From positions 62,001-126,000 of the forward strand of contig NZ_VCBC01000010.1 in assembly GCF_005843925.1 (NCBI RefSeq): DNA of 64,000 bases, written 5' to 3'. The notes below the pieces were generated by a model. The model was not told the DNA's origin and searched no databases. It worked only from the letters and a program-made list of their open reading frames with translations. Shown piece by piece: positions 53,285-61,059 of the stretch (within the stretch, counting starts at the first letter, position 1; each line of letters begins with the position of its first letter). Source of the DNA: Thalassotalea litorea (GTDB lineage: Bacteria; Pseudomonadota; Gammaproteobacteria; Enterobacterales; Alteromonadaceae). Both the position numbers and the translations under genes were made by a program.

Positions 53285-54370
53285 ATGACACTGAATAGGT
53301 TTTGCCAATTTTTAACTGTCACTACCGCTCTTTTTGTTTGTGCCAGGGTTGTCGCCACGGACCAGTTGGTTATACCGAATTTACCAGAACCTGTCGCCAA
53401 TAATGCCGTCGCCAAAGTCAGTAACCCGGAAGGAGAATACTTACTGAGTTTTATGGGGCTTGGCGCGGGTAAAACCTATAAAGATGTTCACAATAAAGCT
53501 TGGGCGTTAAAGCTCGGTGATTCCCAATGGCGTCAAATTACTTCCGTTCCTGCGGGTTTACCTTTGCCGGGTCGCCTGGCGAGTGTCGCGGTTGGTGTTA
53601 ATGAATACGCTTATTTATTTGGTGGCTATACGGTCGCGGAAGATCATCAGGAAATTTCCAGCCCGGATGTCTTTCGTTACGATATTCGCAATGATAGATA
53701 CAAACGCCTGGCATCTATGCCCGTTCCCGTAGATGATAGTGTCGCTTTAGTATACAAACAGCGGTACATCTATTTAGTGAGCGGTTGGCATAACGCCGGC
53801 AACGTCAATTTGGTTCAGGTCTACGACATCCTTACCGATAGCTGGCAACAGGCATCTCCATTTATTGGTCAACCCGTATTTGGTCACGCCGGTGCCATTA
53901 TTGGCGAACACATGGTTATTTGTGATGGCGTGAAAGTGGTTCCTAAACTGAATGCGCGAAGAGTATATGCGCCAATGCCGCAATGCTTAATCGGTAAAAT
54001 CGATAGCACAAATCCGCTGCAAGTGGACTGGCGCTTGATTGCACATCCGACTGGGGTCGCCCGTTATCGGATGGCGGCGCAGGCGGCGAATAACAAGTTT
54101 GTTTTTATTGGTGGCTCCGACAATCCCTATAATTTCAATGGTATTGGTTATAATGGCAAGCCGTCTAAGGCAAGCAGCGCTATCTGGCTGTACTCTGTCG
54201 AGCAAAATCGCTGGGAAACGATTCACCATGAAGATGAATCTTCCAACAAGGCGACCATGGATCACCGCGGCTTGATCAACCTTGGCGAACACTTGCTCAC
54301 GATTGGTGGTATGGATAGCAAACAAAACGTTCTCGATAAAGTCATGGTGCGAAATTCACCGAGTCACTAA
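53285..54370 (+). CDS. Exported Kelch-repeat protein
   Basis: A 361-residue protein with a signal peptide (cleavage near FVCARVVA). Repeated beta-propeller blades show Kelch signatures: GLPLPGRLASVAVGVNEYAYLFGGY, FRYDIRNDRYKRLASMP, VYDILTDSWQQASPF, RYRMAAQAANNKFVFIGG and IWLYSVEQNRWETI. Similar six-blade proteins include N-acetylneuraminate epimerase (NanM) and galactose-oxidase-like folds, but no sialic-acid genes are nearby. It is likely periplasmic. It starts 24 bases after plsB. Confidence 0.82.
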   Translation: MTLNRFCQFLTVTTALFVCARVVATDQLVIPNLPEPVANNAVAKVSNPEGEYLLSFMGLGAGKTYKDVHNKAWALKLGDSQWRQITSVPAGLPLPGRLASVAVGVNEYAYLFGGYTVAEDHQEISSPDVFRYDIRNDRYKRLASMPVPVDDSVALVYKQRYIYLVSGWHNAGNVNLVQVYDILTDSWQQASPFIGQPVFGHAGAIIGEHMVICDGVKVVPKLNARRVYAPMPQCLIGKIDSTNPLQVDWRLIAHPTGVARYRMAAQAANNKFVFIGGSDNPYNFNGIGYNGKPSKASSAIWLYSVEQNRWETIHHEDESSNKATMDHRGLINLGEHLLTIGGMDSKQNVLDKVMVRNSPSH

Positions 54371-54530
54371 ATCAATTTCACATTCCGTCGTTCCTCTATT
54401 TTCTTTGTGGGCTGTTTTTGTTAGAGTTTTTAACAAAGTACAGTCTCAATCCCGTTTCAGACAGATCCCCCAGGATTTATTAATCTTTCGAGGTTAGCAG
54501 ACCCTGGCTACGTTAAGGATAATTTCCAGG

Positions 54531-56462
54531 ATGCAAACTCAGAACTCTCGCTTTATCACTGTGGTGATTGCTACATTGATGATGGTCATTACCAGCCCAG
54601 TCACACAAGCCGAGTTGGTTGAACAGACAGTTGAATCTCAAAAAGAATTTCGCGTACAAGGCCAAACGTATCAGGCCATTTCAGGCAAGTTTTACTTTGA
54701 GTTTGATCCCAAGCATAGCGCAAACCAGGCGATTGCTGATATTGACTTGGCACCGACAAATGCCAAAGGTCGAGTTGAGGCCACAGCAAACTTTTTTATT
54801 ATTCAAGCCAAAGATCCGAAACAGCGTCGCGGCGCTTTGGTTGAAGTCAGTAATCGAGGTTCGAAAGCGGCACTGAGATATTTTAATTTTGCTCAGTCCA
54901 GTAAGAAACCAGACAGCGGTAAGTGGCTGGGAGATAACTACATTCAAACTCTGGGTTTATCTTTAGTCTGGGTAGGCTGGCAAGGGGATGTCTCTCCTGG
55001 TGCGAATGTGATGCGGGCCGATTTACCGGTTTTGCAAGGTGTTGAGGGCTTTGCTCGCAGTGATTGGACGTTAGATACACCTCATTCCAAGCTTTCTGTT
55101 GCCCACCGCCCTGGTATCGAAGCAATCTACCCCATCGATTTAGATAAAAAAGATCAGGCGTGGTTAACCCGAAGAGAAGGTCGGGACAACTTAAAAGTGG
55201 TGGTGAGCAAAGAGCGATGGCAATTAACTTCCGATGGCAAAATTATCATTGGTGATTTTCAACCGGGCATTTATGAGCTGGTTTATCCAACCAAAAATCC
55301 ACAGGTTTCAGGTTTGGGGCTTGGCATTATCCGTGATACTGGTGAATATCTGAAAAGCGAAAATAGCCCTTATCATGTATCAAAAACTCTGGCTTTTGGG
55401 GTTTCACAAACGGGGCGATTCCTGCGTCAATTTTTATATCAGGGATTTAATGAAACCGAGTTAGGGCATCTAGCGTTTGATGGCATGCTTGTTCATACCG
55501 CTGGTGCAGGTAGGGGAAGCTTCAATCATCGCTTTGCGCAGCCGTCTCGAGATGGCCATCGAATGTCGGCATTTTTCTACCCTACCGATATATTTCCGTT
55601 TGCAAGTACGCAGCTTCGTTCGCAAATAACCCGTAAAAAAGACGGGTTGTTAAAGCGCTATCATGAGGCTTACTATCCAAAGATTTTTTATACGAATTCC
55701 GGTTATGAATACTGGGGACGCGCCGCTGGGCTTATTCATAGTAATGGTATTTATGATGTAAAACCTCTTGAAAATGAGCGTATTTTTCATCTTGCCTCCA
55801 CCCAGCATTTTGTTCAGGCGGCCGATGACTTAAAATCTGTGGGTGAAGATAGTCAATTGTATCGGGGCAATCCAATCAATTTTTTCCCGCAACTGAGGGC
55901 CTTACTTGGACACCTGTCCAATTGGGTCTTAGATGATAATCTGCCACCGGCGAGCCAGTACCCAAGCTATGCTGGACAATCTTTAACAAATTTTTCCCAT
56001 TATCAATTGCCTGAATGGCTAACCATCAATAAACCTTATAAACCACATACGGCTTATGAAGTTGACTATGGCAAGCAGTTTGACCAGGGCATTATTGAAA
56101 ATAATCCGCCGCTTATCCGAGCAGAGATTGTGCCTCCGGTACCTAAGGTAGACAGCAATGGTAATGAACTAGGTGGTATTCGCCACCCATTAATTACCGC
56201 ACCCATTGCAACGTTTTTACCTTGGTCACTTCGTACTGGAAAATTTGCCGGTAATGAAATGATTGATTTTCGCGGGAGTGTTTATAAGTGGCCAAAAGAA
56301 CGGGTATTAAAACGCTATCCCAACAAAGAGCATTACCTGCGCCATATCGAAGAAATGACCGATGTATCGGTCAAACAGGGGTTTGTATTACCGCGCGACA
56401 AATCACAAATTAGAGCTCAGGCGAGTCACTTCTGGGATTGGAGTATGGCGGCAGAAAAGTAA
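54531..56462 (+). CDS. Exported alpha/beta-hydrolase-domain protein (643 aa)
   Basis: A large protein with a signal peptide (MQTQNSRFITVVIATLMMVI, cleavage near TQA). It matches the large hydrolase group with an N-terminal beta domain (GALVEVSNRGSKAALRYFNF) and a hydrolase core whose nucleophile lies in the elbow TLAFGVSQTGRFLRQFLYQ (Ser in GVSQTG). The C-terminal part has GGIRHPLITAPIATFLPWSL. Substrates of this group are unknown; an ester is likely. It lies in a run of exported hydrolases (Kelch, sulfatase, phosphatase). Confidence 0.8.
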   Translation: MQTQNSRFITVVIATLMMVITSPVTQAELVEQTVESQKEFRVQGQTYQAISGKFYFEFDPKHSANQAIADIDLAPTNAKGRVEATANFFIIQAKDPKQRRGALVEVSNRGSKAALRYFNFAQSSKKPDSGKWLGDNYIQTLGLSLVWVGWQGDVSPGANVMRADLPVLQGVEGFARSDWTLDTPHSKLSVAHRPGIEAIYPIDLDKKDQAWLTRREGRDNLKVVVSKERWQLTSDGKIIIGDFQPGIYELVYPTKNPQVSGLGLGIIRDTGEYLKSENSPYHVSKTLAFGVSQTGRFLRQFLYQGFNETELGHLAFDGMLVHTAGAGRGSFNHRFAQPSRDGHRMSAFFYPTDIFPFASTQLRSQITRKKDGLLKRYHEAYYPKIFYTNSGYEYWGRAAGLIHSNGIYDVKPLENERIFHLASTQHFVQAADDLKSVGEDSQLYRGNPINFFPQLRALLGHLSNWVLDDNLPPASQYPSYAGQSLTNFSHYQLPEWLTINKPYKPHTAYEVDYGKQFDQGIIENNPPLIRAEIVPPVPKVDSNGNELGGIRHPLITAPIATFLPWSLRTGKFAGNEMIDFRGSVYKWPKERVLKRYPNKEHYLRHIEEMTDVSVKQGFVLPRDKSQIRAQASHFWDWSMAAEK

Positions 56463-56710
56463 CCAGAATATGACAGAATGCGCCGCTATAATGAGTAAGC
56501 ATATAAATAATCTACGAAAAAACTCATAATTTCGGAGTTTGTGGATGAAATTATCAAATCTTCAACTAGACTTTTTCTGAGTCTGTTTCTCTTTCAAGGA
56601 TGATGGAACATTAATTCTGACATCATTCTTGACTGTGAGATTTGCCATCATCGTACTATTGAAAGGTAAACGGATCCTGGAATCTAAATCGATTTTTGAG
56701 GATCGAACAT

Positions 56711-58261
56711 ATGCCTAATAAATGGTTAACTAAATTTGCAGCAACCGCTGCACTCTCACTCTCGTCCTTTGTTGCACTTGCCGCGGATAAACCCAATATC
56801 CTGGTCGTATGGGGTGATGATGTGGGGATATGGAACATCAGTGCGTACTCTAATGGAATGATGGGGTATCAAACACCTAATATAGATAAAATTGCCAATG
56901 ATGGTATGCGGTTCACCGACTACTACGGTGAGCAATCCTGTACTGCCGGTCGTTCGTCTTTTATTACCGGAATGAGTGTGTTTCGTACCGGCCTTTCCAA
57001 AGTCGGATTACCTGGTGCAGATCTGGGCATGACAGAAAAAGATGTCACGATTGCTGCGGTATTGAAAGAACAGGGCTATATGACGGGTCAGTTCGGGAAA
57101 AACCACCTCGGTGATAAAGACGAACATTTACCTACCAATCATGGGTTTGATGAGTTCTTTGGCAATTTGTATCACTTAAATGCCGAAGAAGAGCCGGAAA
57201 ATCGTGATTATCCTAAAGACCCGGAATTTCGTAAGAAGTTCGGCCCTCGTGGTGTCATTAAATCCAGCGCAGATGGCAAAATCGAAGATACTGGCCCTCT
57301 GACCAAAAAGCGGATGGAAACCGTCGATGAAGAAACAGCAGCGGCAGCGATCAAGTTTATGGAAAAGGCAGTAAAAGCTGATAAGCCATTCTTTGTTTGG
57401 TGGAGCGGTACCCGGATGCACTTTCGAACGCACGTGAAAGACGAGCTAATGAATGATCCGAAAAATGCCAAATACAATGAATACCAGATTGGTATGATGG
57501 AGCACGACAGTCATATCGGACTCTTCCTGGATAAACTCGAAGAACTCGATATCGAAGACAATACCGTCGTCTTTTATTCAACCGATAATGGCCCGCATAT
57601 GAACACCTGGCCTGATGCTGCGATGACGCCATTCCGTGGTGAGAAAAACACCAACTGGGAAGGTGGCTGGAGAGTACCTGCCATGGTTCGCTGGCCTGGT
57701 AAAATTAAACCAGGTAGCATCAGCAATGAAATCGTGCATCATATGGACTGGTTACCAACCTTTGCGGCAATGGCTGGTGAAGAAGACATTAAAGAAGAGT
57801 TATTAGATGGCTATAAAGCCATTGGTCGTAACTATAAAAACCATTTAGATGGTTATAACATCATGGACCTTCTGACAGGTAAGAGCGAGGAGTCACCGCG
57901 TAAAGAGATTTTCTACTTTACCGATGATGGCGATTTGTCTGCACTTCGTTATGATGAATGGAAGATCATCTTTATGGAACAACGAGTTGAAGAAACACTG
58001 GAGATTTGGGCGAACCCGTTTACACCACTCCGTGTACCATTGATTTTCAACTTGCGTCGTGACCCATTTGAACGTGCTCAAAAAACCTCTAATACCTATT
58101 ATGACTGGATGCTCGACCGTGCGTATCTATTGGTTCCCGCACAAGCCTATGTGGGTAAATTTTTAGAAACGTTTAAAGAGTACCCACCAAGTCAAAAAGC
58201 CGCCAGCTTTAGTCTGGATCAGGTGATGGAGAAATTGCAAGAAGGTGGTGGTAGTAAATAA
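56711..58261 (+). CDS. Exported arylsulfatase-type sulfatase (FGly Cys)
   Basis: The ATG at 56711 follows TTGAGGA and yields 516 residues with a signal peptide (cleavage after VALA). The sulfatase signature CTAGR starts at Cys77, which would be converted to formylglycine by an anaerobic-type or FGE maturase not seen here. Metal ligands appear in LVVWGDDVG (D36, D37), and later FGKNHLGDKD and FYSTDNGPHMNTW are conserved active-site regions. It should hydrolyse a sulfate ester in the periplasm, such as an algal or host polysaccharide or steroid sulfate. It is followed by a strong terminator, then by the HAD phosphatase gene. Confidence 0.92.
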   Translation: MPNKWLTKFAATAALSLSSFVALAADKPNILVVWGDDVGIWNISAYSNGMMGYQTPNIDKIANDGMRFTDYYGEQSCTAGRSSFITGMSVFRTGLSKVGLPGADLGMTEKDVTIAAVLKEQGYMTGQFGKNHLGDKDEHLPTNHGFDEFFGNLYHLNAEEEPENRDYPKDPEFRKKFGPRGVIKSSADGKIEDTGPLTKKRMETVDEETAAAAIKFMEKAVKADKPFFVWWSGTRMHFRTHVKDELMNDPKNAKYNEYQIGMMEHDSHIGLFLDKLEELDIEDNTVVFYSTDNGPHMNTWPDAAMTPFRGEKNTNWEGGWRVPAMVRWPGKIKPGSISNEIVHHMDWLPTFAAMAGEEDIKEELLDGYKAIGRNYKNHLDGYNIMDLLTGKSEESPRKEIFYFTDDGDLSALRYDEWKIIFMEQRVEETLEIWANPFTPLRVPLIFNLRRDPFERAQKTSNTYYDWMLDRAYLLVPAQAYVGKFLETFKEYPPSQKAASFSLDQVMEKLQEGGGSK

Positions 58262-58276
58262 CGCGATTACCCCATC

Positions 58277-58312
58277 AAACAAAAAAGTGAACTTCGGTTC
58301 ACTTTTTTGTTT
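58277..58312 (+). terminator. Terminator of the sulfatase gene
   Basis: AAACAAAAAAGTGAAC (58277-58292) and GTTCACTTTTTTGTTT (58297-58312) form a 16-bp stem with a stable TTCG tetraloop, 16 bases after the stop. Confidence 0.92.
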
Positions 58313-58357
58313 ATTCCCCAGTAATAGCGATTCCGTGAAAATCGAATAGGTCAATTT

Positions 58358-59350
58358 ATGAAACCAAAGCATACTTTTTTACATTGTCTGGTGCTGTTAA
58401 GCACTATGTATACAGCAACGATTTTGGCACAAACCGAATTAGCATCCTGGTCTGATAGCCAAGCAAAAAATCGGCTAATGGAATATGTCAGCACTGTGAC
58501 GACAAAGGGTTCAAGTTTTGTGGACACGGAGCAGCGGGTTGCAGTTTTTGATAACGATGGCACGTTGTGGGCAGAGCAACCTATCTATTTTCAGCTGGTG
58601 TTTGCAATGGATAGATTAAAGGCCATGCAATCACAACACCCTGAGTGGAAAACAGAAGAACCATTTAAGTCCGCTCTGGCAGGAGACGTGAAATCGGCAC
58701 TATCCAGTCATGAAAATTTGGCTAAATTAATATTTGCCTCCCATGCAGGTATGAGTCAGGTTGAGTTTAAGCAAGCAGTTAAAGAATGGATCACAACCGC
58801 GAAACATCCAACAACCGGCCGTAAATATACCGAAATGGTGTATCAACCCATGTTGGAAGTGCTCGATTACTTGCGGGCCAATGGTTTTAAGACCTATATT
58901 GTCAGCGGTGGAGGAATCGATTTTATGCGGGTTTGGGCCGAAGAGGTTTATGGCATTCCACCGGAACAGGTGATTGGCTCAAGCGTTGAGAAAACGTTTA
59001 CGTTTAATCAAGATGGTAGCGCACAAATTACGCGTCAGTCAGAGCTTAATTTTAATAATGATAAAGAAGGTAAACCGGTCGCTATCGATGCTCACATTGG
59101 TCGTCGACCATTAATCGCTTTTGGCAATTCCGATGGCGATCTGGCGATGATGCAATACACGATGGCAGGTTCTGGTAAACGCCTTGCCGTGTATATTCAC
59201 CATACTGATAAAGAGCGTGAATGGGCCTACGACAGAGACTCACATATCGGGTCGCTTGATAAAGGGCTCGATTATGCCACCGAGCATAAGGATGATGGTT
59301 GGATAATCGTGGATATGAAAAAAGATTGGAAAGTCGTTTTTTCTGAATGA
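58358..59350 (+). CDS. Exported HAD-superfamily phosphatase
   Basis: A 330-residue protein with a signal peptide (MKPKHTFLHCLVLLSTMYTA, cleavage near ILAQ). HAD motif I is VAVFDNDGTLW (D65, D67), motif II is in TYIVSGGGIDFMRVW, motif III is the Lys region around NNDKEGKPVAIDAHIGRRP, and motif IV is FGNSDGDLAMMQY. The layout resembles SerB-like phosphoserine phosphatases, but the protein is exported. It likely removes phosphate from an organic monoester in the periplasm. The pairing with a sulfatase gene recurs in marine bacteria. The GGTGTC and 31-bp repeat region starts just after its stop. Confidence 0.87.
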   Translation: MKPKHTFLHCLVLLSTMYTATILAQTELASWSDSQAKNRLMEYVSTVTTKGSSFVDTEQRVAVFDNDGTLWAEQPIYFQLVFAMDRLKAMQSQHPEWKTEEPFKSALAGDVKSALSSHENLAKLIFASHAGMSQVEFKQAVKEWITTAKHPTTGRKYTEMVYQPMLEVLDYLRANGFKTYIVSGGGIDFMRVWAEEVYGIPPEQVIGSSVEKTFTFNQDGSAQITRQSELNFNNDKEGKPVAIDAHIGRRPLIAFGNSDGDLAMMQYTMAGSGKRLAVYIHHTDKEREWAYDRDSHIGSLDKGLDYATEHKDDGWIIVDMKKDWKVVFSE

Positions 59351-59373
59351 GAAATGGTAGCAGGGGGGCATGA

Positions 59374-59439
59374 AGAGCAGGTGTCGAAAGGTGAAAAAAG
59401 AGCAGGTGTCAAAGGTGCCTAAAGGTGTCGAAAGGTGTC
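59374..59439 (+). repeat. Cluster of GGTGTC motifs
   Basis: GGTGTC occurs at 59380, 59405, 59424 and 59434, with variants GGTGAA at 59390 and GGTGCC at 59414. AGAGCAGGTGTC occurs twice, 25 bases apart (59374 and 59399), and AAAGGTGTC twice, 10 bases apart. The word recalls the TGGGTGTCT motif of the RAYT locus at 0.9-2.3 kb. Confidence 0.7.
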
Positions 59440-59465
59440 AACGAAGGGCCTGCCGAGACCTTAAC

Positions 59466-59861
59466 TTCGCGATTGTCACCTTATCAAGAACTCCAGTTCG
59501 CGATTGTCACCCTATCAAGAACTTCAGTTCGCGATTGACACCTTATCAAGAACTCCAGTTCGCGATTGTCACCCTATCAAGAACTCCAGTTCGCGATTGT
59601 CACCCTATCAAGAACTTCAGTTCGCGATTGACACCCTATCAAGAACTTCAGTTCGCGATTGTCACCTTATCAAGAACTCCAGTTCGCGATTGTCACCTTA
59701 ACAAGAACTTCAGTTCGCGATTGTCACCTTATCAAGAACTTCAGTTCGCGATTGTCACCTTAACAAGAACTTCAGTTCGCGATTGTCACCTTATCAAGAA
59801 CTTCAGTTCGCGATTGACACCTTAACAAGAACTTCAGTTCGCGATTGTCACCTTATCAAGA
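59466..59861. repeat. 31-bp tandem repeat array, 12.8 copies
   Basis: Units start every 31 bases, from 59466 to 59838, each beginning TTCGCGATTG and running on through TCACC, then TATCAAGAACT and CAG. Three sites vary: GTCACC or GACACC (GACACC in units 3, 6 and 12), TTATC/CTATC/TTAAC, and CTCCAG/CTTCAG. Units 8-9 and 10-11 repeat as pairs, so some growth was by two-unit steps. The last unit stops partway, at TTATCAAG, and runs into an inverted copy of the hemY end. Confidence 0.95.
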
Positions 59862-59901
59862 GATTATGGCGCTGCTACGCTTGCGCCATAATCTCTTGAT
59901 A
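59854..59901. repeat. Perfect 19-bp inverted repeat containing the hemY stop codon
   Basis: 59854-59872 and 59883-59901 are perfect inverse complements around a 10-base loop that contains the hemY stop (59875-59877). The right arm encodes the last residues of HemY (VYQEIMAQ). The left arm is a copy of it that continues the last 31-bp repeat. On the reverse strand it forms a hairpin at the end of the hem transcript. Confidence 0.9.
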
Positions 59902-61059
59902 GACCCGGTTAGCCTGTTCATGTTCACCTAAAGTTTGTAATACTTTGGCGTAGGCTTGCAGGTCGTCTGGAAGCTGTCTGACTTTCAATAAAGACACAAA
60001 CGCCTTACGGGCCTTTTCCCAGTCTCTACTGGCAACACACGCGTAAGCAAAAGCACTAAGCCATACGGGATCGTCAGGCTCTTTTTGCAGGTGTTTTTGA
60101 ATGGCCGCCATCACTTTCGGACTATGTGGCATGGAGATTTCTTTTAAACCATCAATAAATTTTTGGCTTGGTTGTTTTTTAAATAGTGGTAATACCAAGT
60201 CTTCTAATTTATCCGTTAATCCGTGTTCGCCAAGTACTTGCGCATAGGCGAGCATAACACTTTCTCGATTGCGCTCTTTACGACTTAGGTTATTGAAGTA
60301 TTGCTCTACATCATGAACACTTTGTCCGGCAATAAGCTCCTGAAAATAGCCAGCAAAAGCCTGAGTTTCCCAAAGCGCTATCTGACCATCATCAATATTC
60401 TTATCTTTGCGGGCATCGCGCAGATATTCAATGGCCTGAAGATAACGCTTTTCATGCAGACAGACTTCAATGTCCAGGCTTAACATGCGGCCGCTATGTC
60501 CGACGCGATCTTTGTTCTTATCAATCAATTGCCTGGCCTGACTAAATTCTGCATCATCAAGATTCAGCTTACCGGCGACCAGCAGAGCTTCATAATTCAG
60601 TTGCTCCTCGCCTTCGGTATTTTCGGCTATATGTCGCAGGTATTGCTTGGCCGACTCAGTCATATTTTGCTTATTGGCGGCGCTAGCGGCAAACAACCAG
60701 GCGGTATTGGTCATGGTACATTTGGGGGCGCTTTTAACCAGTAACTTTTCCGCTTTGGGAAAATCTTCGACAAGATATGCTGCCAGACCTTGCTCATATA
60801 CGCGCATGGCTTTTTCTTCGCCGCCATGGGCAATAAAATGCCATGCCTTGCCCGATGTTCTGAAAACCGAGCGGATGATTAAATACAGGCTGTAAACTAA
60901 TAGCATTGCCAGAATGAGTAATGTCACAAAACCAAATACTGTCGCCTCATAAATCCAGTCACCCATAGTGATCAGAATATAGCCTTTTTGATCAATTAAA
61001 AGATAGCTGAATGCGGTTACGGCAAGGACAAGCAATAAGGTGATAAAAAAACGAATCAT
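59875..61059 (-). CDS. hemY: HemY-type protein of the hem operon
   Basis: A 394-residue inner-membrane protein with two N-terminal helices (FFITLLLVLAVTAFSYLLI and VFGFVTLLILAMLLVYSLYL) and a TPR-rich cytoplasmic part (for example DFPKAEKLLVKSA, DLQAYAKVLQTLGEHEQANRVY). This is the proteobacterial HemY of the hemCDXY operon, unrelated to the oxygen-dependent protoporphyrinogen oxidase of that name in Gram-positives. It is thought to scaffold haem synthesis. Its start overlaps the hemX stop by four bases. Its last codons form one arm of a 19-bp inverted repeat. Confidence 0.92.
   Translation of the reverse strand: MIRFFITLLLVLAVTAFSYLLIDQKGYILITMGDWIYEATVFGFVTLLILAMLLVYSLYLIIRSVFRTSGKAWHFIAHGGEEKAMRVYEQGLAAYLVEDFPKAEKLLVKSAPKCTMTNTAWLFAASAANKQNMTESAKQYLRHIAENTEGEEQLNYEALLVAGKLNLDDAEFSQARQLIDKNKDRVGHSGRMLSLDIEVCLHEKRYLQAIEYLRDARKDKNIDDGQIALWETQAFAGYFQELIAGQSVHDVEQYFNNLSRKERNRESVMLAYAQVLGEHGLTDKLEDLVLPLFKKQPSQKFIDGLKEISMPHSPKVMAAIQKHLQKEPDDPVWLSAFAYACVASRDWEKARKAFVSLLKVRQLPDDLQAYAKVLQTLGEHEQANRVYQEIMAQA

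Larger units (their letters stand above)
59351..59874. other. Gene-free repeat region between phosphatase gene and hemY
   Basis: The stretch holds only repeats: a GGTGTC cluster (59374-59439) and a 31-bp tandem array (59466-59861), listed separately. The array is open in several frames because its period is not a multiple of three and carries few stops; no gene is supported. Confidence 0.8.

Noticed and set aside
59370..59825. A 151-codon open frame through the tandem array
   Set aside because: The frame is open only because the 31-bp unit has few stops; a period not divisible by three makes the peptide a cycle through all frames. It has no ribosome site and no protein-like composition.
59466..59861. 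CRISPR array
   Set aside because: The 31-base units are contiguous with no unique spacers, and no cas genes are present.
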